Of a stretch of DNA of 64,000 bases, positions 43,085 to 55,199 are shown in pieces. The notes beneath the pieces are model-generated. The model ran no database searches, was not told the DNA's origin, and saw only the letters and a list, made by a program, of their open reading frames with translations. Every line of letters starts with the position of its first letter. The stretch's first letter is position 1. Source of the stretch: Apteryx mantelli (Eukaryota > Chordata > Aves > Apterygiformes > Apterygidae); the NCBI RefSeq assembly GCF_036417845.1, contig NC_090017.1, forward strand, positions 372,001-436,000, given 5' to 3'. A program made the translations under genes and the position numbers.

Positions 43085-44660
43085 CCAATGCCACCATGGG
43101 GGGGGGGGACACTGGAGCCACCGCAAGGGGCACAACGGAGCCACCATGGGGGGGGGAACCGGAGCCACTGGGGGGGGGGCACAAGCCACCATGGAAAGGA
43201 TGTTGGAGCCACTATGGGGGGGACATGAGAGCCACCACGATGGGGACACCGGAGCCACCATGGGAGGGATGTCGGAGCCACCGTGGCGGGGACACCAGAG
43301 CCACTACGATGGGGACACTAGGGCCACCGCAAGGTGGTCAAAAGAGCCACCACGAGGGGGGGACACGAGCCACCACAAAAGGGATGTCGGAGCCACTAAG
43401 GGGGTGACACCAGAGCCACCAGGAGAGGGGTGTTGGAGCCACTATGGGGGGGGGACACCGGAGCCGCCGGGGGGGGGTGTGGGACATGAGAGCCATCATG
43501 AGATGGTCAAAAGAGCCACCACGAGGGGGGGACACGAGCCACCACAAAAGGGATGTTGGAGTCACTACGGGGGGGGACACCGGAGCCACCATGGGAGGGA
43601 TGTTGGAGCCACTATGGGGGTGGAAACCAGAGCCACCACGATGGGGACACCAGAGCCACCACGAGGTGGTCAAAAGAGCCACCACAAGGAGGGACACCAG
43701 AGCCACCAGGAGAGGGGTGTTGGAGCCACTATGGGGGGGGACACTGGTGTCACCACGATGGGGACACCAGAGCCACCAGGAGAGGGATGTTGGAGCCACT
43801 ATAGGGGGGGACACTGGAGCCACCACGATGGGGACACCAGAGCCACCATGAGGAGGGACAACAGAGCCACCAGGAGAGGGGTGTTGGAGCCACTATGGGG
43901 GGGGACACTGGTGTCACCACGATGGGGACACCAGAGCCACCACGATGGGGACACTGGAGCCACCATGGGAGGGATGTTGGAGCCACTATGGGGGGGGGAC
44001 ATGAAAGCCACCATGGGGGGGGACGGATGGACGTGAGAGCCACCACGAGGTGGTCAAAAGAGCCACCACAAGAGCCACCAGGAGAGGGATGTTGGAGCCA
44101 CTATAGGGGGGGACACTGGAGCCACCACGATGGGGACACCAGAGCCACCATGAGGAGGGACAACAGAGCCACCAGGAGAGGGGTGTTGGAGCCACTATGG
44201 GGGGGGACACCAGAGCCACCATGGGAGGGATGTTGGAGCCACTATGGGGGGGGGACACCAGAGCCACCACGAGGTGGTCAAAAGAGCCACCACGAGGGGG
44301 GGGGACACGAGCCACCACAAAAGGGATGTCAGAGCCACTATGGGGGTGACACCAGAGCCACCAGGAGAGGGGTGTTGGAGCCACTACGGGGAGGGACACT
44401 GGAGTCACCACGATGGGGACACCAGAGCCACCAGGAGAGGGATGTTGGAGCCACTATAGGGGGGACACCGGAGCCACCACGGGAAGGATTTCGGAGCCAC
44501 TATGGGGGGGACACCGGAGCCACCACAGGAGGGATGTCGGAGCCACCGTTGGGGGACGGGGGGGGGGACACGAGAGCCACCACGAGGCGGTCAAAAGAGC
44601 CACCACGACGTGGGGACACCGGAGCCACCATGGAAGAGACGTTGGAGCCACCACAAAGTG
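43085..44660. repeat. GAGCCACCA minisatellite between MINK1 and SLC25A11
   Basis: About 1.55 kb of GGGGACACCGGAGCCACC, ATGGGAGGGATGTTGGAGCC and GGTGGTCAAAAGAGCCACCA units in a higher-order pattern of 150-250 bases. With the preceding array it occupies the interval where human has CHRNE and GP1BA. I find no poly(A) signal for SLC25A11 in it. Confidence 0.93.
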
Positions 44661-44837
44661 GGGGGGGGGGGACCCAGGCGTCCGAGCTCAAACCCCACAT
44701 CCCACCCCCGAGGGACCCAGGCGTCCGGGCCGCCGCCGCCGCCGCCGCCACCTCCTCGCGGTGACATCGCGCCCAGTGGGGGGGGTTGGGGGGTGTCACC
44801 GCGGTTGTGTCCCCCCCACCTCCCCGCGGGGCCGGCG

Positions 44838-47800
44838 CTAGGCGCTGAGGAAGAACTTCCTGTAGTACTTGTTCATCTGCTCGAGGAAGATGAAGGTGAG
44901 GACGGTGTGGGGGCCCAGGCGGGCGTAGTACGGCGTGAAGCCCTTCCAGAGGCTGAAGAAGCCCTCGTAGCGCACCACCTTGGCCAGCACGTCCTGCGGG
45001 GGGGGGCGCGGGGTGACCCCAAATCCGGCGACACCCCCCCCCCCCCGGATCCCCCTCCCTCCCCGCACGCGCACGCGCGGCGCCGCCGCCGCTCACCAGC
45101 CCGTTGCGATACTCCGGCTTCCCGTCGATCATGCGCATGTTCTGCACCCTGGGCGAGGAAGAGGAGGGCGGCGCCGTGACGGGGGGGCCGTGACGGGGGG
45201 GGGGCGGCGTGTCCCCCCCCCCCCCCCCGGCGTCCCCCCGGCACCCACCGGGTCTTGGCGATGTCCACGGGCATGGAGGCGGCCGTGGTCACCAGCCCGC
45301 TGATCATGCTGGCGCAGAAGTGGCAGAGGACGTCGTCGCGGAAGTAGCCTGCGCCGGGAGACGGGGGGCGGCGGGTCAGCGGCGGCCGGGCCGCGACGGA
45401 GCCGCGACGGAGCCGACGGAGCCACGACGGAGGTGACGGGGCCGCGACAGAGCCACGATGGAGCCAACAGGGCCACGATGGAGCCAATGGGGCCGCGACG
45501 GAGCCGACACGGAGCCGCCAGGGCCGCGACGCTAGAGCCACAAAGCTGCAGCCATGGCACCACCAAAGCCGCAATGCCGGAGCCGCGATGCTGCCGGAGC
45601 CGCGACGCCGCCAGAGCCGCGACGCTGCCAGACGCGATGCCACCGGAGCCGCAACGCTGCCGGAGTTGCAATGTTGCTGGACGCGACGCCACCGGAGCCA
45701 CAACTCCGCTGGACACAACGCCACCGGAGCTGTGCCACTGCCAGAGCCGCGATGCCACTGGAGCCGCGACGCTGCCGGAGCCGCGATGCTGCCGGACATG
45801 ATGCCGCCAGAGCCACAATGCTGCTGGAGCCGCGACACTGCCGGCTACGCTGCCACCGGAGCCGCGACTCCGCCGGATGCAACGCCACCAGAGCTGCGAT
45901 GCTGCCAGAGCCGTGACGCTCCTGAACGCTGATGCTGCCGGACGCAATGCCGCCGGAGCCGCGACGCCACCAGACACGACGCCACCGGAGCCGCGACGCT
46001 GCCGGAGCCGCGATGCTGCTGGATACGACGCCACCGGAGCCGCGACTCCGCCGGACGCAACGCCACCGGAGCCGCGCCGCTGCCAGAGCCGCGCCGCTGC
46101 TGGACGCGCCGCTGCCGGACGCAACGCCGCCGGAGCCGCGCCGCCGCCGGAAGCGGGACTCACCGGAGTCGAGCAGGAACTGCTTGGACTGCGAGTAGGA
46201 GGCGAGCTGGGCGGCGTTGACCACCACCGCCCGGGCCATGGTGGGCAGGCAGCCCTGCGGCGAGAGCGTCAGCGTGACCCACGGCGCCACCCACAGCATG
46301 GCACGACCCACGGCACGACCCACGGCGCGACCCGACCCATGGCGCGACCCACGGCAGCGCAGGGACGTCCCGGGGCCCCGTGGTGCGACCCATGGCGGCA
46401 TGGGGACATCCCGGGGCCCCCACATCCCCGCAGCGTGACCCACGGCAGCGTGGGGATATGTCCTGGGACCCCACGGTGCGACCCACAGCAGCACAGGGAC
46501 ACCCAGGGCTCCCCACGTCCCCACGGCGTGACCCACCGCAGCACAGGGACACCCAGGACCCCCATGTCCCCATGGTGCGACCCACCGCAGCACAGGGACA
46601 CCCAGGACCCCCATGTCCCCACGGTGCGACCCACAGCAGCACAGGGACACCCAGGGCTCCCCACGTCCCCACGGCGTGACCCACCGCAGCACAGGGACAC
46701 CCAGGACCCCCACGTCCCCATGGTGCGACCCACGGCAGTGTGGGGATGTCCCAGGACCCCCATGTCCCCACAGCGCGACCCACAGCAGCGCAGGGACACC
46801 CAGGACCCCCATGTCCCCACGGCACGACCCACAGTGGCGCGGGGACACCCAGGACCCCCCATGTCCCCACGGCGCGACCCACGGCGGTGTGGGGACACCC
46901 AGGGCCCCCCACGCCCCCACGGCGCGACCCACAGCGGTGCAGGGACACCCAGGACCCCCACGTCCCCACGGCACGACCCACCGCAGCACAGGGACGTCCC
47001 AGGACCCCCCACGTCCCCACGGCGCGACCCGCGGCGGCGCGGGGGCCGCGGCGGCGCCCTACCCGCCACAGCGTGGGCACCCCTTCCTCCCGCGTTATCC
47101 GCAGCAGGGCGTCGAAGACGTTGCGGTAGCCGCGCCGCTCGCCCGGGGGCAGCCTGGGGGGGGGACGACGGGGACACAAGAGGGGCAGGTGGCAGCGGCG
47201 GAGGAGGCCGCGGGGCCGTCACTGCCGCCCCGGGGGCCGCGCTGGCCTCACCTGCCGTCGGCCGTCATGCGGATGAGCGCCACCTCGGCCGGGGTGCCCA
47301 CGAAGGCGCCGGTGGCGCCGGCCGTCATGCCGATGAGGGCTTTGGTGAGGAAGGCGGGCGGCGTGCCGTCGGCGCCCGTCAGCCGCTCGAACAGCACCGT
47401 GTAGATGCCCAGGCGCGTGGTGGTGTAGGTGGCCTGGCGCAGGAGCCCCGCCGAAAGCCTGCGTGTCCCCCCCCCCCAAAACACCGGGGACAGGGCGAGG
47501 GTGACGCTGAGCCGGCGGCCCCCGCGCTGTCCCCGTGTCCCCCCCCCTCCCCGCCACGCCGCCTACCCGGTGTAGATGCCGCGCAGGCCCTCGCGCCGCA
47601 GGATGCTGCCCACGGCGTGCAGGCTCGTCTTGTACTCGCGCGTCTTGGCGCCTTCGCCGCTCAGCTGCATGCGGTTCTTCACCAGGTCGAGGGGCTGCAC
47701 GAAGACCGTGGCGCCCATGCTGCGGGCAGGCAGCAGCGGCGGCTCCAGCGGCCGGCCCGGAGCCGCTCCGGCCGCCCCCCCCTTCCCCTCCCACCACCCC

Positions 47801-48706
47801 GGGGGGTGTTTTTGGGGGGGGGCAGGGAGGGGAGGGGGATGGGTTTTTTTTTTCTTGGGAAGGGACCCTGCAAGGGATCCGGCCCCGCGGAGCTGCCAGG
47901 CCGCCGGCCTCGAGGCGGCTGCAGGGAAAAAGGGGTTGGGGTCTCGGGGAGAGGTACGTGGCGGGGGGGGGGAGGTTGGGGGGGGTCCTGAGGAGGTCTC
48001 TGAGGGGGGTTGGGGGGGTCCTGGAGGGATCATGGGGGTCCCCAAGGGGGCTGGGGGGTCCCTGAGGGGGCTGGGGGGGCCCTAAAGGGATCATGGGGGG
48101 CCCTGAGGGGGTTGGGGGGGCCCTAAAGGGATCGTGGGGTCCCCAAGGGGGTTGGGGGGGTCCTGGAGGGATTGTGGGGGTCCCAGAAGGGGCTGTGGGG
48201 CCCTGAGAGGACTGTGGGGGTCCCTGAGGTGGCTGGGAGGGGGGGCCGCAAGGGGGTTTGGGGGAAGGACTGAGAGATCTGTGTGGGTCTCTAAGGGGTC
48301 TGGGGGTGGTGCTGGTGGGTCTGGGGGGGGTCCCGAGGGGTCTGTGTAGGTCCCCAAAGGGGCTGGGGGGGCCCTGGGGATTCATGGGGGGCCCCAAGTG
48401 CCCTGGGGGGGGGGCTGGGGGGGCTCCCAGAGGGGCTGGGGGGGCCCTGGGGGTTCATGGGGGGGCCCCAAGTGCCCTGGGGGGGGTCTGTGGGGGCCCT
48501 GAGGGGTCTGTGCAGCTCCCCAGAGGGGCTGGGGGGGGTCCCGAGGGGTCGCGGGGGGTTCTGAGGGGTCCCGGGGGTCCGTGAGGGTCCCGGGGGGCGG
48601 CGGGGGGGGGGTCGCGGCGGGTCGCTCACCCGGCCAGGCCGCCGAAGAGGAACTTGACGGACTTGGGGGAGGTTTTGGGCTTCTCGGCCGCCGGCGACGC
48701 CGCCAT
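44838..48706 (-). CDS. SLC25A11: mitochondrial 2-oxoglutarate/malate carrier, 8 exons
   Basis: Exons in transcript order: 48706-48630, 47719-47567, 47458-47252, 47153-47063, 46254-46164, 45348-45249, 45148-45097 and 44993-44838. The product is 308 residues (human 314), with no frame break. It exchanges cytosolic malate for matrix 2-oxoglutarate across the inner mitochondrial membrane in the malate-aspartate shuttle. Three mitochondrial-carrier repeats are visible. Carrier signatures QPLDLVKNRMQ, TPAEVALIRM and MPVDIAKTR follow the PX(D/E)XX(K/R) pattern. Others seen are KFLFGGLAGMGATVF, YTTTRLGIYTVLFERL, MARAVVVNAAQLASYSQSK, SGLVTTAASM, FTPYYARLGPHTVLTFIFLE and the end YYRKFFLSA. The N-terminal tail MAASPAAEKPKTSPKSVK is shortened compared with human. 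It is convergent with MINK1. No AATAAA was found downstream on this strand. Confidence 0.95.
45390..46150. repeat. SLC25A11 intron 5 CGGAGCCGCGACGCTGC array
   Basis: 16-18 bp units CCGGAGCCGCGACGCTGC or GACGCAACGCCACCGGAGC, with many C/T changes at CpG sites, run to within 15 bases of the exon 5 splice donor. Confidence 0.9.
46310..47045. repeat. SLC25A11 intron 4 minisatellite
   Basis: About 14 copies of a roughly 50 bp unit, GTGCGACCCACAGCAGCACA plus GGGACACCCAGGACCCCCATGTCCCCACG. Confidence 0.92.
47950..48600. repeat. SLC25A11 intron 1 G-rich array
   Basis: GGGGGTCCCCAAGGGGGCTG and GGGGGGCCCTAAAGGGATCATG units in the first half, then a duplicated 90 bp block with GGGGATTCATGGGGGGCCCCAA. 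It stops about 30 bases short of exon 1. Confidence 0.85.
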
Positions 48707-49070
48707 CTCGGCTGGTGCCGCTACCGGGGCCGGGGCCGGTACCGAGGCCGAGGCCGAGGCCAAGACCGGGGTCGGTCCGATCCGGTGCGGCCGCCCGGCA
48801 CCAAGGTGACTCCGGGGCGGGAGGGGGGAGGGGGGGGAGACGGCGGCGGCGGGGGAGGGAGGGAGGGGGGAGGAGGGAGCTGCGCGCGCAGCCGCGCCCC
48901 CCCCCCTTGGCCGCACTGCGCCTGCGCGCGGCGCCTGCGCCTGAGCGAGGCCGCGGGGGGCGGGGCCGGGAGACCGCGCATGCGCGCGCGCTCGAACACC
49001 CCCCCCCCCCAGCCGGCCGCCTATTGGCGCGCGGCGGTTTTGGCGGGAAGCGCCGCCGGTGACGTGAGGG
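48707..49070 (-). promoter_or_regulatory. SLC25A11 CpG-island promoter with NRF1 and E2F-like sites
   Basis: On the plus-strand reading, a perfect NRF1 palindrome GCGCATGCGC is at 48976-48985, and further CTGCGCCTGCGCGCGGCGCC half-sites lie at 48917-48942. CTATTGGCG (CCAAT in reverse) is at 49021, and TTTTGGCGGGAAG, an E2F-type site, is near 49038. NRF1 control suits a nuclear gene for a mitochondrial carrier. No TATA box. Confidence 0.6.
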
Positions 49071-49099
49071 GGGGGACGGGGGGGGAGGGGCCGGTCCTG

Positions 49100-49780
49100 G
49101 GGTACCGCGGAGTAACAGCCCCGAGGAGGAGGAGGAGTACCGTGGAGTAACACCCCACAGGAGGGCCAGAGTGCCACCCCCGAGGAGGAGTACCACAGAG
49201 TAACACCCCACAGGAGGGCCAGAGTGCCACCCCCGAGGAAGAGTACCACAGAGTAACACCCCACAGGAGGGTCAGAGTGCCACCCCTGAGAAGAAGTACC
49301 ATGGAGTAACAGCCCCGAGGAGGAGTACCACGGAGTAACACCCCACAGGAGGGCCAGAGTGCCACCCCCAAGGAGGAGTACCGTGGAGTAACACCCCACA
49401 GGAGGGTCAGAGTGCCACCCCCGAGGAGGAGTACCACAGAGTAACACCCTTGGACGGGGGGGGGGGGCAGAGCAACACCTCCGAGGAGTACCATGGAGTA
49501 ACAGTCCTGAGGAGAAGTGCCACAGCATAACGCTCTTCAGGAGTACTACAGAGCAACACCCCCAAGGAGGAGTACCACAGAGTACTGCTGCTGAGGAGGA
49601 GTACCACAGAGTACCGCCACTGAGGAGGAGTACCCCAAAGTACTGCCGCTGAAGAAGAGTAGTGCAGAGTACCACCACTGATGAGTACTGCGGAGTACTG
49701 CCACTGAGGAGTACTGTGGAGTACTGCTGCTGAGGAGTACTGCGGAGTACCGCCGCTGAGGAGTACCACCACAGAGCAGC
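49100..49780. repeat. 53 bp minisatellite upstream of SLC25A11
   Basis: Copies of GAGTAACACCCCACAGGAGG plus GCCAGAGTGCCACCCCCGAGGAGGAGTACC degrade rightward into GAGTAC(C/T)GCCGCTGAGGAG units. Confidence 0.92.
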
Positions 49781-49939
49781 ACCCCCCGGGGGCACCACAG
49801 GGCACCACCCCAGAGCAGGAGTACCACCTCAAAGTGCACTGCAGAGTACCGCCCCTGGCCAGAAGCACCACAAAATACCACCTCTGATGAGAATAGCACC
49901 CAAGTACCACAGAGTACCACCCCGAGGAGGTGTGCCACA

Positions 49940-50700
49940 AAGGACCAGGAAGTACCGCCCCTGAGGAGGAGTACCACCCAAGTACCGCCCCCAAGGAGGA
50001 GTACCACCCAAGCACCACCCAAGTACCGCCCCCAAGGAGAAGTACCACCCAAGTACCGTCCAAGTACCGCCCAAGTACTGCCCCCAAGGAGAAGTACCGC
50101 CCAAGTACTGCTCAAGTACCACCCCCAAGGAGGATTACCGCCCAAGTACCACTCAAGTACCACCCCCCAAGGAGAAGTACCGCCCAAGTACTGCCCCCAG
50201 GGAGGAGTACCACCCAAGTACCACCCAAATACCACCCCCAAGGAGGAGTACCGCCCAAGTACTGCTCAAGTACCACCCCTAAGGAGAAGTACCGCCCAAG
50301 TACTGCTCAAGTACCACCCCCAGGGAGAAGTACCGCCCACGTACCGCTCAAGTACCACCCCCAGGGAGAAGTACCGCCCAAGTACTGCTCAAGTACCACC
50401 CCTAAGGAGAAGTACCGCCCAAGTACCACTCAAGTACCACCCCCAGGGAGAAGTACCGCCCAAGTACTGCTCAAGTACCACCCCTAAGGAGAAGTACCGC
50501 CCAAGTACTGCTCAAGTACCACCCCCAGGGAGAAGTACCGCCCAAGTACTGCTCAAGTACCACCCCCAGGGAGAAGTACCACCCAAGTACCGCTCAAGTA
50601 CCACCCCTAAGGAGAAGTACCGCCCAAGTACTGCTCAAGTACCACCCCCAGGGAGAAGTACCGCCCCCAGGGAGGAGTACCGCCGAGTACCGTCCCGGGG
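49940..50700. repeat. 41-42 bp minisatellite upstream of RNF167
   Basis: About 18 copies of GAGAAGTACCGCCCAAGTAC plus TGCTCAAGTACCACCCC(C/T)A(G/A)G. Units are highly homogeneous toward 50250-50680, suggesting recent expansion there. Confidence 0.93.
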
Positions 50701-50859
50701 AGGAGCACCCCAGCACCCCCCCCCCCACGAGGAGCACCCCCAAACGCTCGCCCTGGAGCCCAGGTACCGCCCGAGCGCCGCCCTGGGGAAGTACCGTCGG
50801 AGGTACCGGGCGGGGGGGGGGGGGGCCGGGGTCGCCCCCCGTGCGAGGGTCCCTCAGCC

Positions 50860-51192
50860 CTGTGATGGGGGGCGGGGGGGGGAACGAGGCCAGGCCGGAC
50901 CCGGCCACCTCGTGCGCTGCCCCCCCTCCCCAACCCCAACCCCCCAGAGCGGGCCCAGGCGTCCGGGGCGGAGCACGGCTCCTCCTCCTCCTCCTCCTCC
51001 TCTTCCTCTCGCGAGAGCGCCCAGCCATGTCGCGGGGAGGAAGGGTGTAAACACAGAGACCCCCCCCCTTCCCCCTGCCCCCCTCCCCCCCAAAATAACC
51101 CCACCTGGGCACGGGGGGCACGCGGCTGCCCCATGGGCCGGCGCTGAGCCCCACACGTGTCCCCCCACCACCACCACCACCATCACCACCAG
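50860..51192 (+). promoter_or_regulatory. RNF167 promoter and non-coding first exon
   Basis: The perfect palindrome TCTCGCGAGA, a known core-promoter element of housekeeping genes, is at 51007-51016. A plausible non-coding exon ends at 51192 with donor GTAAGG, after a CACCACCACCATCACCACC run. A matching acceptor CTTTCCAG at 51590 starts the exon that carries the RNF167 ATG. The exon 1 start is not determinable. Confidence 0.6.
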
Positions 51193-51608
51193 GTAAGGCT
51201 GGAGAGGGGGCGCCCGGACACCTGGGCCCCCTGGTGCGAGGTGGGGGGGGGGGCTGCCCGGACGCCTGGGCCCCTTGGCATGGTGGGGTGGAGGGGTGGG
51301 GGGAGGAAAGGGGAGGAGGGGGGCAGATTTTGCCTGGTGCTTATCGGGGGTGAGGTGGGGTGCGTCCCCCGCGGCCGGCGCGCCGTGACACGCCGCGTCA
51401 CGCCAAGCCGGGTCACGCCAAGCCGGGTCACGCCAAGCCGGGTCGCACGTGTGTCCTTCTCCCCCCCGACCCCGATCCCGATCCCGACCCGGACGCCTGG
51501 GTCCCCCCGTTATCAGGGCACGAGCCCAGGCGTCCGGGACGGACCTGACCCGCATCCCCCCGTCCCCGTCCCCACCCGCCGTCTTTCCAGGTCGTCGCCG
51601 TCTCCGCC

Positions 51609-54600
51609 ATGCGGCCGGGCCCCGTCGCCCTCGTGACGGCCGCCGCCGCGCTGCTGCTGCTGCCCGCCGGGGCCTACATCCAGGCGGTGAGCGGGGGCGT
51701 TTCGGGGGGGGATTCGGGGGGATTCGGGGGCCGTTTCGGGGCGCTCGCTGACGCCGCTGCCCTCTCCCGCCAGGTGCTGGACCGCAACGCCACCATGGAG
51801 TTCTCGGACCTGCCGGCGCTCTTCGGCGCGCCGCTGCCTCGCGAAGGCCTCCTGGTAGGTTGGTCGCTCCCGGACGCCTGGGTCCCCCCCGGGGTGGGGG
51901 GCGGGGGCCGAGCCCCGGACGCCTGGGTCCCCTCCGGCGGGTCCCGACGCGTCTCGTTGCCACCGCAGGGCTTCGTGGTGGAGGCTCGGCCCAGCAACGC
52001 CTGCCGGCCCATCGCGGCGCCGCCGCCCGGCGCCAACGGCAGCGTCTTCATCGCCCTCGTGCGCCGCTACGACTGCGACTTCGACGTCAAGGTGGGGACG
52101 GGGACGGGGCGGGACGTGGCGGAGGGGCCCAGGCGTCCCCCGCTGACCCACCGCCGCTCCCTCCCTCCCGCGCGCAGGTGCTGCACGCGCAGCAGGCCGG
52201 CTTCGGCGCCGCCGTGGTGCACAACGTGGACTCGGAGAAGCTGCTCAACATGGTGTGGAACGACGGTGAGCGGCAGCCGGGGCCGGGCCGGGCCACGCGG
52301 CGGCTCCCACGGACGCGGCTTCCGCTCGCCTGGTGGCCACGGATCCGTCACGGCTCCGTGGTGGCCCCGTTGTGGCCCTGTCATGGCTCCACAACAGCTC
52401 CATTGTGGCTCCACCGTGGCCATCGTGGCCTCGTCATGGCTGCGGTGGCCTGTCACGGCTCCTTCATGGCTCCATCATGGCCATCGTGGCCGTTGCGTCT
52501 CCGTCATGGCCTTTGTGGCCCTGTCGCGGCTCCGTTGTGGCCATCATGGCCCGTCGTGGCTCATCGTGGCCATCATGGCCCCGTCGTGGCTCATCGTGGC
52601 CATCATGGCCCCGTCGTGGCTCTGTCATGGTCTTCGCGGCCTCGTCATGGCTGTCGCGGTTCAGTTATGGCCCCCTTGTGACTGTCGTGGCCCCATGGTG
52701 GCCGTCACGGCCCTGTCGTGGCTGTCGTGGTGGCTGTTGTGGCCGTCATGGCACCATGGTGGCCATCGTGGCCCTGTGGTGGCCGTCATGCCCCCGTGGT
52801 GGCCATTGGGGCTGTTGTGGCCCCGTGGCGGCCGTTGTGGCACCGTCATGGCCCCATGGTGGCCCCGTGGTGGCCGTCGTGGCCCCGCGGCGGCCGTGGC
52901 TGAGGCGGCTCTCGTTGCAGAGCGGCTGCGGGAGCAGATCGCCATCCCGGCCGTGTTCGTGGGGCAGCGCGCCGCCGCCTTCCTGCGCGACACCTTCAGC
53001 TACGCCCGCGGGTAGGGCCCCCCCCCCCCCCCGGACGCCTGGGCCCCCCGGACGCCTGGGCCCCCCCCCGCTCCACCCCGGATGCCGGGGCCCCCCGGGT
53101 GGGCGCCCAGCAGCCGCTGTCCCCGCAGGGCCCACGTCGTCCTCGTCCCCGAGTACGTCTTCCCCCTGGGCTACTACCTGGTGCCCTTCACCGGCATCGT
53201 GGGCGTCATCGTGGCCGTCATGTGCACCGTCCTGGTGAGCCGGACGCCTGGGCCCCTCCCGGGCCGCGCGGGGACGCCTGGGCCCCACCACACTGCGTGG
53301 GGACACCTGGGCCCCTCCCGAGCCCCACGGGGACGCCTGGGCCCTGCTGCACCGCGCGGGGACGCCTGGGCCCCTCCCGAGCCACATGGGGACGCCTGGG
53401 CCCCACTGTGCCGCGCGGGGACGCCTGGGCCCCTCCTGAGCCCCACGGGGACGCCTGGGCCCCACTGTGCCGCGTGGGGACACCTGGGCCCCACTGCGCC
53501 ACACGGGGACGCCTGGGCCCTGCTGCACCGCGCGGGGACGCCTGGGCCCCTCCCGAGCCACACAGGGACGCCTGGGCCCCCTACGTGGGTTGGGGAAGGG
53601 GGGCAAGGACATCCAGGTCCCCTCACTCCATGACTTTGTGGCCCCGGACGCCTGGGCCCCCCCGCCCCGGCTCGGGTGGAGGCGGCCCCGGACACCTGGG
53701 CCCCCATCGCCCCCGCAGGTCGTGCGCTGCCTCCAGCACCGCAAGCGGCTCCGGCGGAACCGGCTCTCGCAGGAGCAGCTCAGCAAGATCCCGGTGCACC
53801 GGTACCGGAAAGGTACCGCCGGGGGGGGGGGGAAGGGGGGGCCTCGTTAATCCCCGCGGCCTCGTTAACCCCTGTGGCCTCATTAACCCCTGTGGCCTTG
53901 TCCCCGCCATGGCCTCGTTCGCATCCTTCCCCTCCGCCCGCCCCGCTGCGGCCTAGCGCTCAGCGCAGCCGCCCGGACGCCTGGGCCCTCGCCACGGGGC
54001 GTGTCCGGGAACCGCGGGGGGGGAAGAGGGGGGGGGAACCCCTCCCCCGCGCGTGGGACCCAGGCGTCCGGGCGGGTGCGGCGGGTGAGTCAGCGCCGGG
54101 CGGGGGGGGGGGGGAAGGAAGCGCCGTCGCCGCCGTCGCTGCCCTTATAAGGCCTTGGCGGGCGCCGGCCCTGAACCCCCCCCACCCCCGCCCCGGCACC
54201 CGCTTCCGCCCCGCGTGCACCCCTCCCCCGCTGCGCCTGGACACCTGGGCCCGCACCCCGGCTCACCCCGGGGGGGACCGCCCGGACGCCTGGGCCCACG
54301 TCGGCCTCCTGGGTCCGTGGGGTTGGGGGACTTGGGCTCACCCCGGACTCCTGGGCCCATTGGGGCAGGGGGACCCCGGACACCTGGGCCCATTGGGGCA
54401 GGGGGGACCCGGACGCCTGGGCCCGCATCCCAGCACAGGGCAGGGTGGGGTGGCAACAGGACCAGGCCGCGAGAAGGGCGGCGAAGGGGGAGCCCTGAGC
54501 CTCGTCCCGGACTCCTGGGCCCATGGAGGGCGGGGGAGGGCCGGACGCCTGGGTCCTCACCCCGACGCGGGGGTCACGGCGAGGCCAGGCCACGGGAAGG

Positions 54601-55096
54601 GTGACGGAGTGGGAGCCCTGGGCCCGTCCCAGACGCCTGGGTCCACGGGATTGGTGGGGGGGGGGGGAACGGCCCGGACTCCTGGGCCCCCTCGCAGAGG
54701 GCCCCGGACTCCTGGGCCCACGGGTGACGCGGCTCCGCAGGGGACGAGTACGAGGTCTGCGCCATCTGCCTGGACGAGTACGAGGAGGGCGACCGGCTGC
54801 GGGTGCTGCCCTGCGCCCACGGTGAGCGCCGGGTGGGGGGGGCGGTGGGGACGCCTGGGCCCCTCCCGGACGCCTGGGCCCCCCTGACCACCCCCCCCCC
54901 CCTTGCAGCCTTCCACAGCCGCTGCGTGGACCCCTGGCTGACGCGCACCCGCCGCACCTGCCCCGTGTGCAAGCAGCGGGTGCTGCCGGGCGCCGAGGAG
55001 GAGGAGGAGGAAGCGGCGGCGGCACCCGAGGGCGACGCAGGGACCCCGGGCGCCGCCTCCGAGCGCACCCCGCTGCTGCCCCCCGCCCCCGTCTGA
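51609..55096 (+). CDS. RNF167: RNF167, PA-TM-RING E3 ubiquitin ligase, 9 coding exons
   Basis: Exons: 51609-51686, 51774-51854, 51969-52091, 52178-52265, 52921-53011, 53129-53234, 53719-53812, 54741-54821 and 54909-55096. The product is 309 residues (human 350). A signal peptide (residues 1-24) is followed by a PA domain ([51 protein letters not shown]). A transmembrane helix is near [19 protein letters not shown] basic stretch [14 protein letters not shown] follows, then a RING-H2 finger: [30 protein letters not shown]. It is a lysosome/endosome-anchored ligase acting on trafficking and AMPA-receptor or TSSC5-type substrates in mammals. The tail after the RING is short and acidic, ends [12 protein letters not shown], and lacks the serine/proline-rich mammalian extension. 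No frame break. Confidence 0.95.
52330..52910. repeat. RNF167 intron 4 GTGGCC array
   Basis: 15-18 bp units around CGTGGCCATCATGGCCCCGT and TCGTGGCTC, roughly palindromic because of GGCC cores, extend to the exon 5 acceptor. Confidence 0.9.
53030..53710. repeat. motif arrays in RNF167 introns 5 and 6
   Basis: About 18 copies of GGGGACGCCTGGGCCCC, mostly at a 34 bp spacing with GCCGCGCGG or GAGCCCCA spacers, beginning right after the exon 6 donor GTGAGCCGGACGCC. Two more copies sit in intron 5. Confidence 0.92.
53840..54735. other. RNF167 intron 7: internal CpG-rich block and motif copies
   Basis: This 930 bp intron holds GGCCTCGTTAACCCCTGTGG repeats (53845-53900). A CpG-dense stretch follows at 54050-54250, with TGAGTCAGC (AP-1) near 54086 and TTATAAGGCC near 54144, which looks like an isolated TATA-type element. 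About fourteen dispersed CCGGAC(G/T)CCTGGGCCC copies, some with CTCCTGGG in place of CGCCTGGG, lie on either side. No alternative first exon is demonstrable. Confidence 0.45.
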
Positions 55097-55125
55097 CCCG
55101 GACGCCGGGGCCCTTCCCGCCCCCC

Positions 55126-55131
55126 AATAAA
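55126..55131 (+). terminator. RNF167: RNF167 poly(A) signal
   Basis: AATAAA begins 30 bases after the stop codon, giving a 3' UTR of only about 50-60 bases. Confidence 0.85.
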
Positions 55132-55199
55132 GGCTCGCGGCCAACCCAGCTCCGGCTCTTCTTCGGTGTCCCAGGACGCCCCGCGGCACCCGTGGGTGC

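Noticed and set aside
42600-44660. Remains of CHRNE or GP1BA between MINK1 and SLC25A11
   Set aside because: Neither strand shows leucine-rich repeats, a Cys-loop or transmembrane segments. The interval is entirely tandem repeat.
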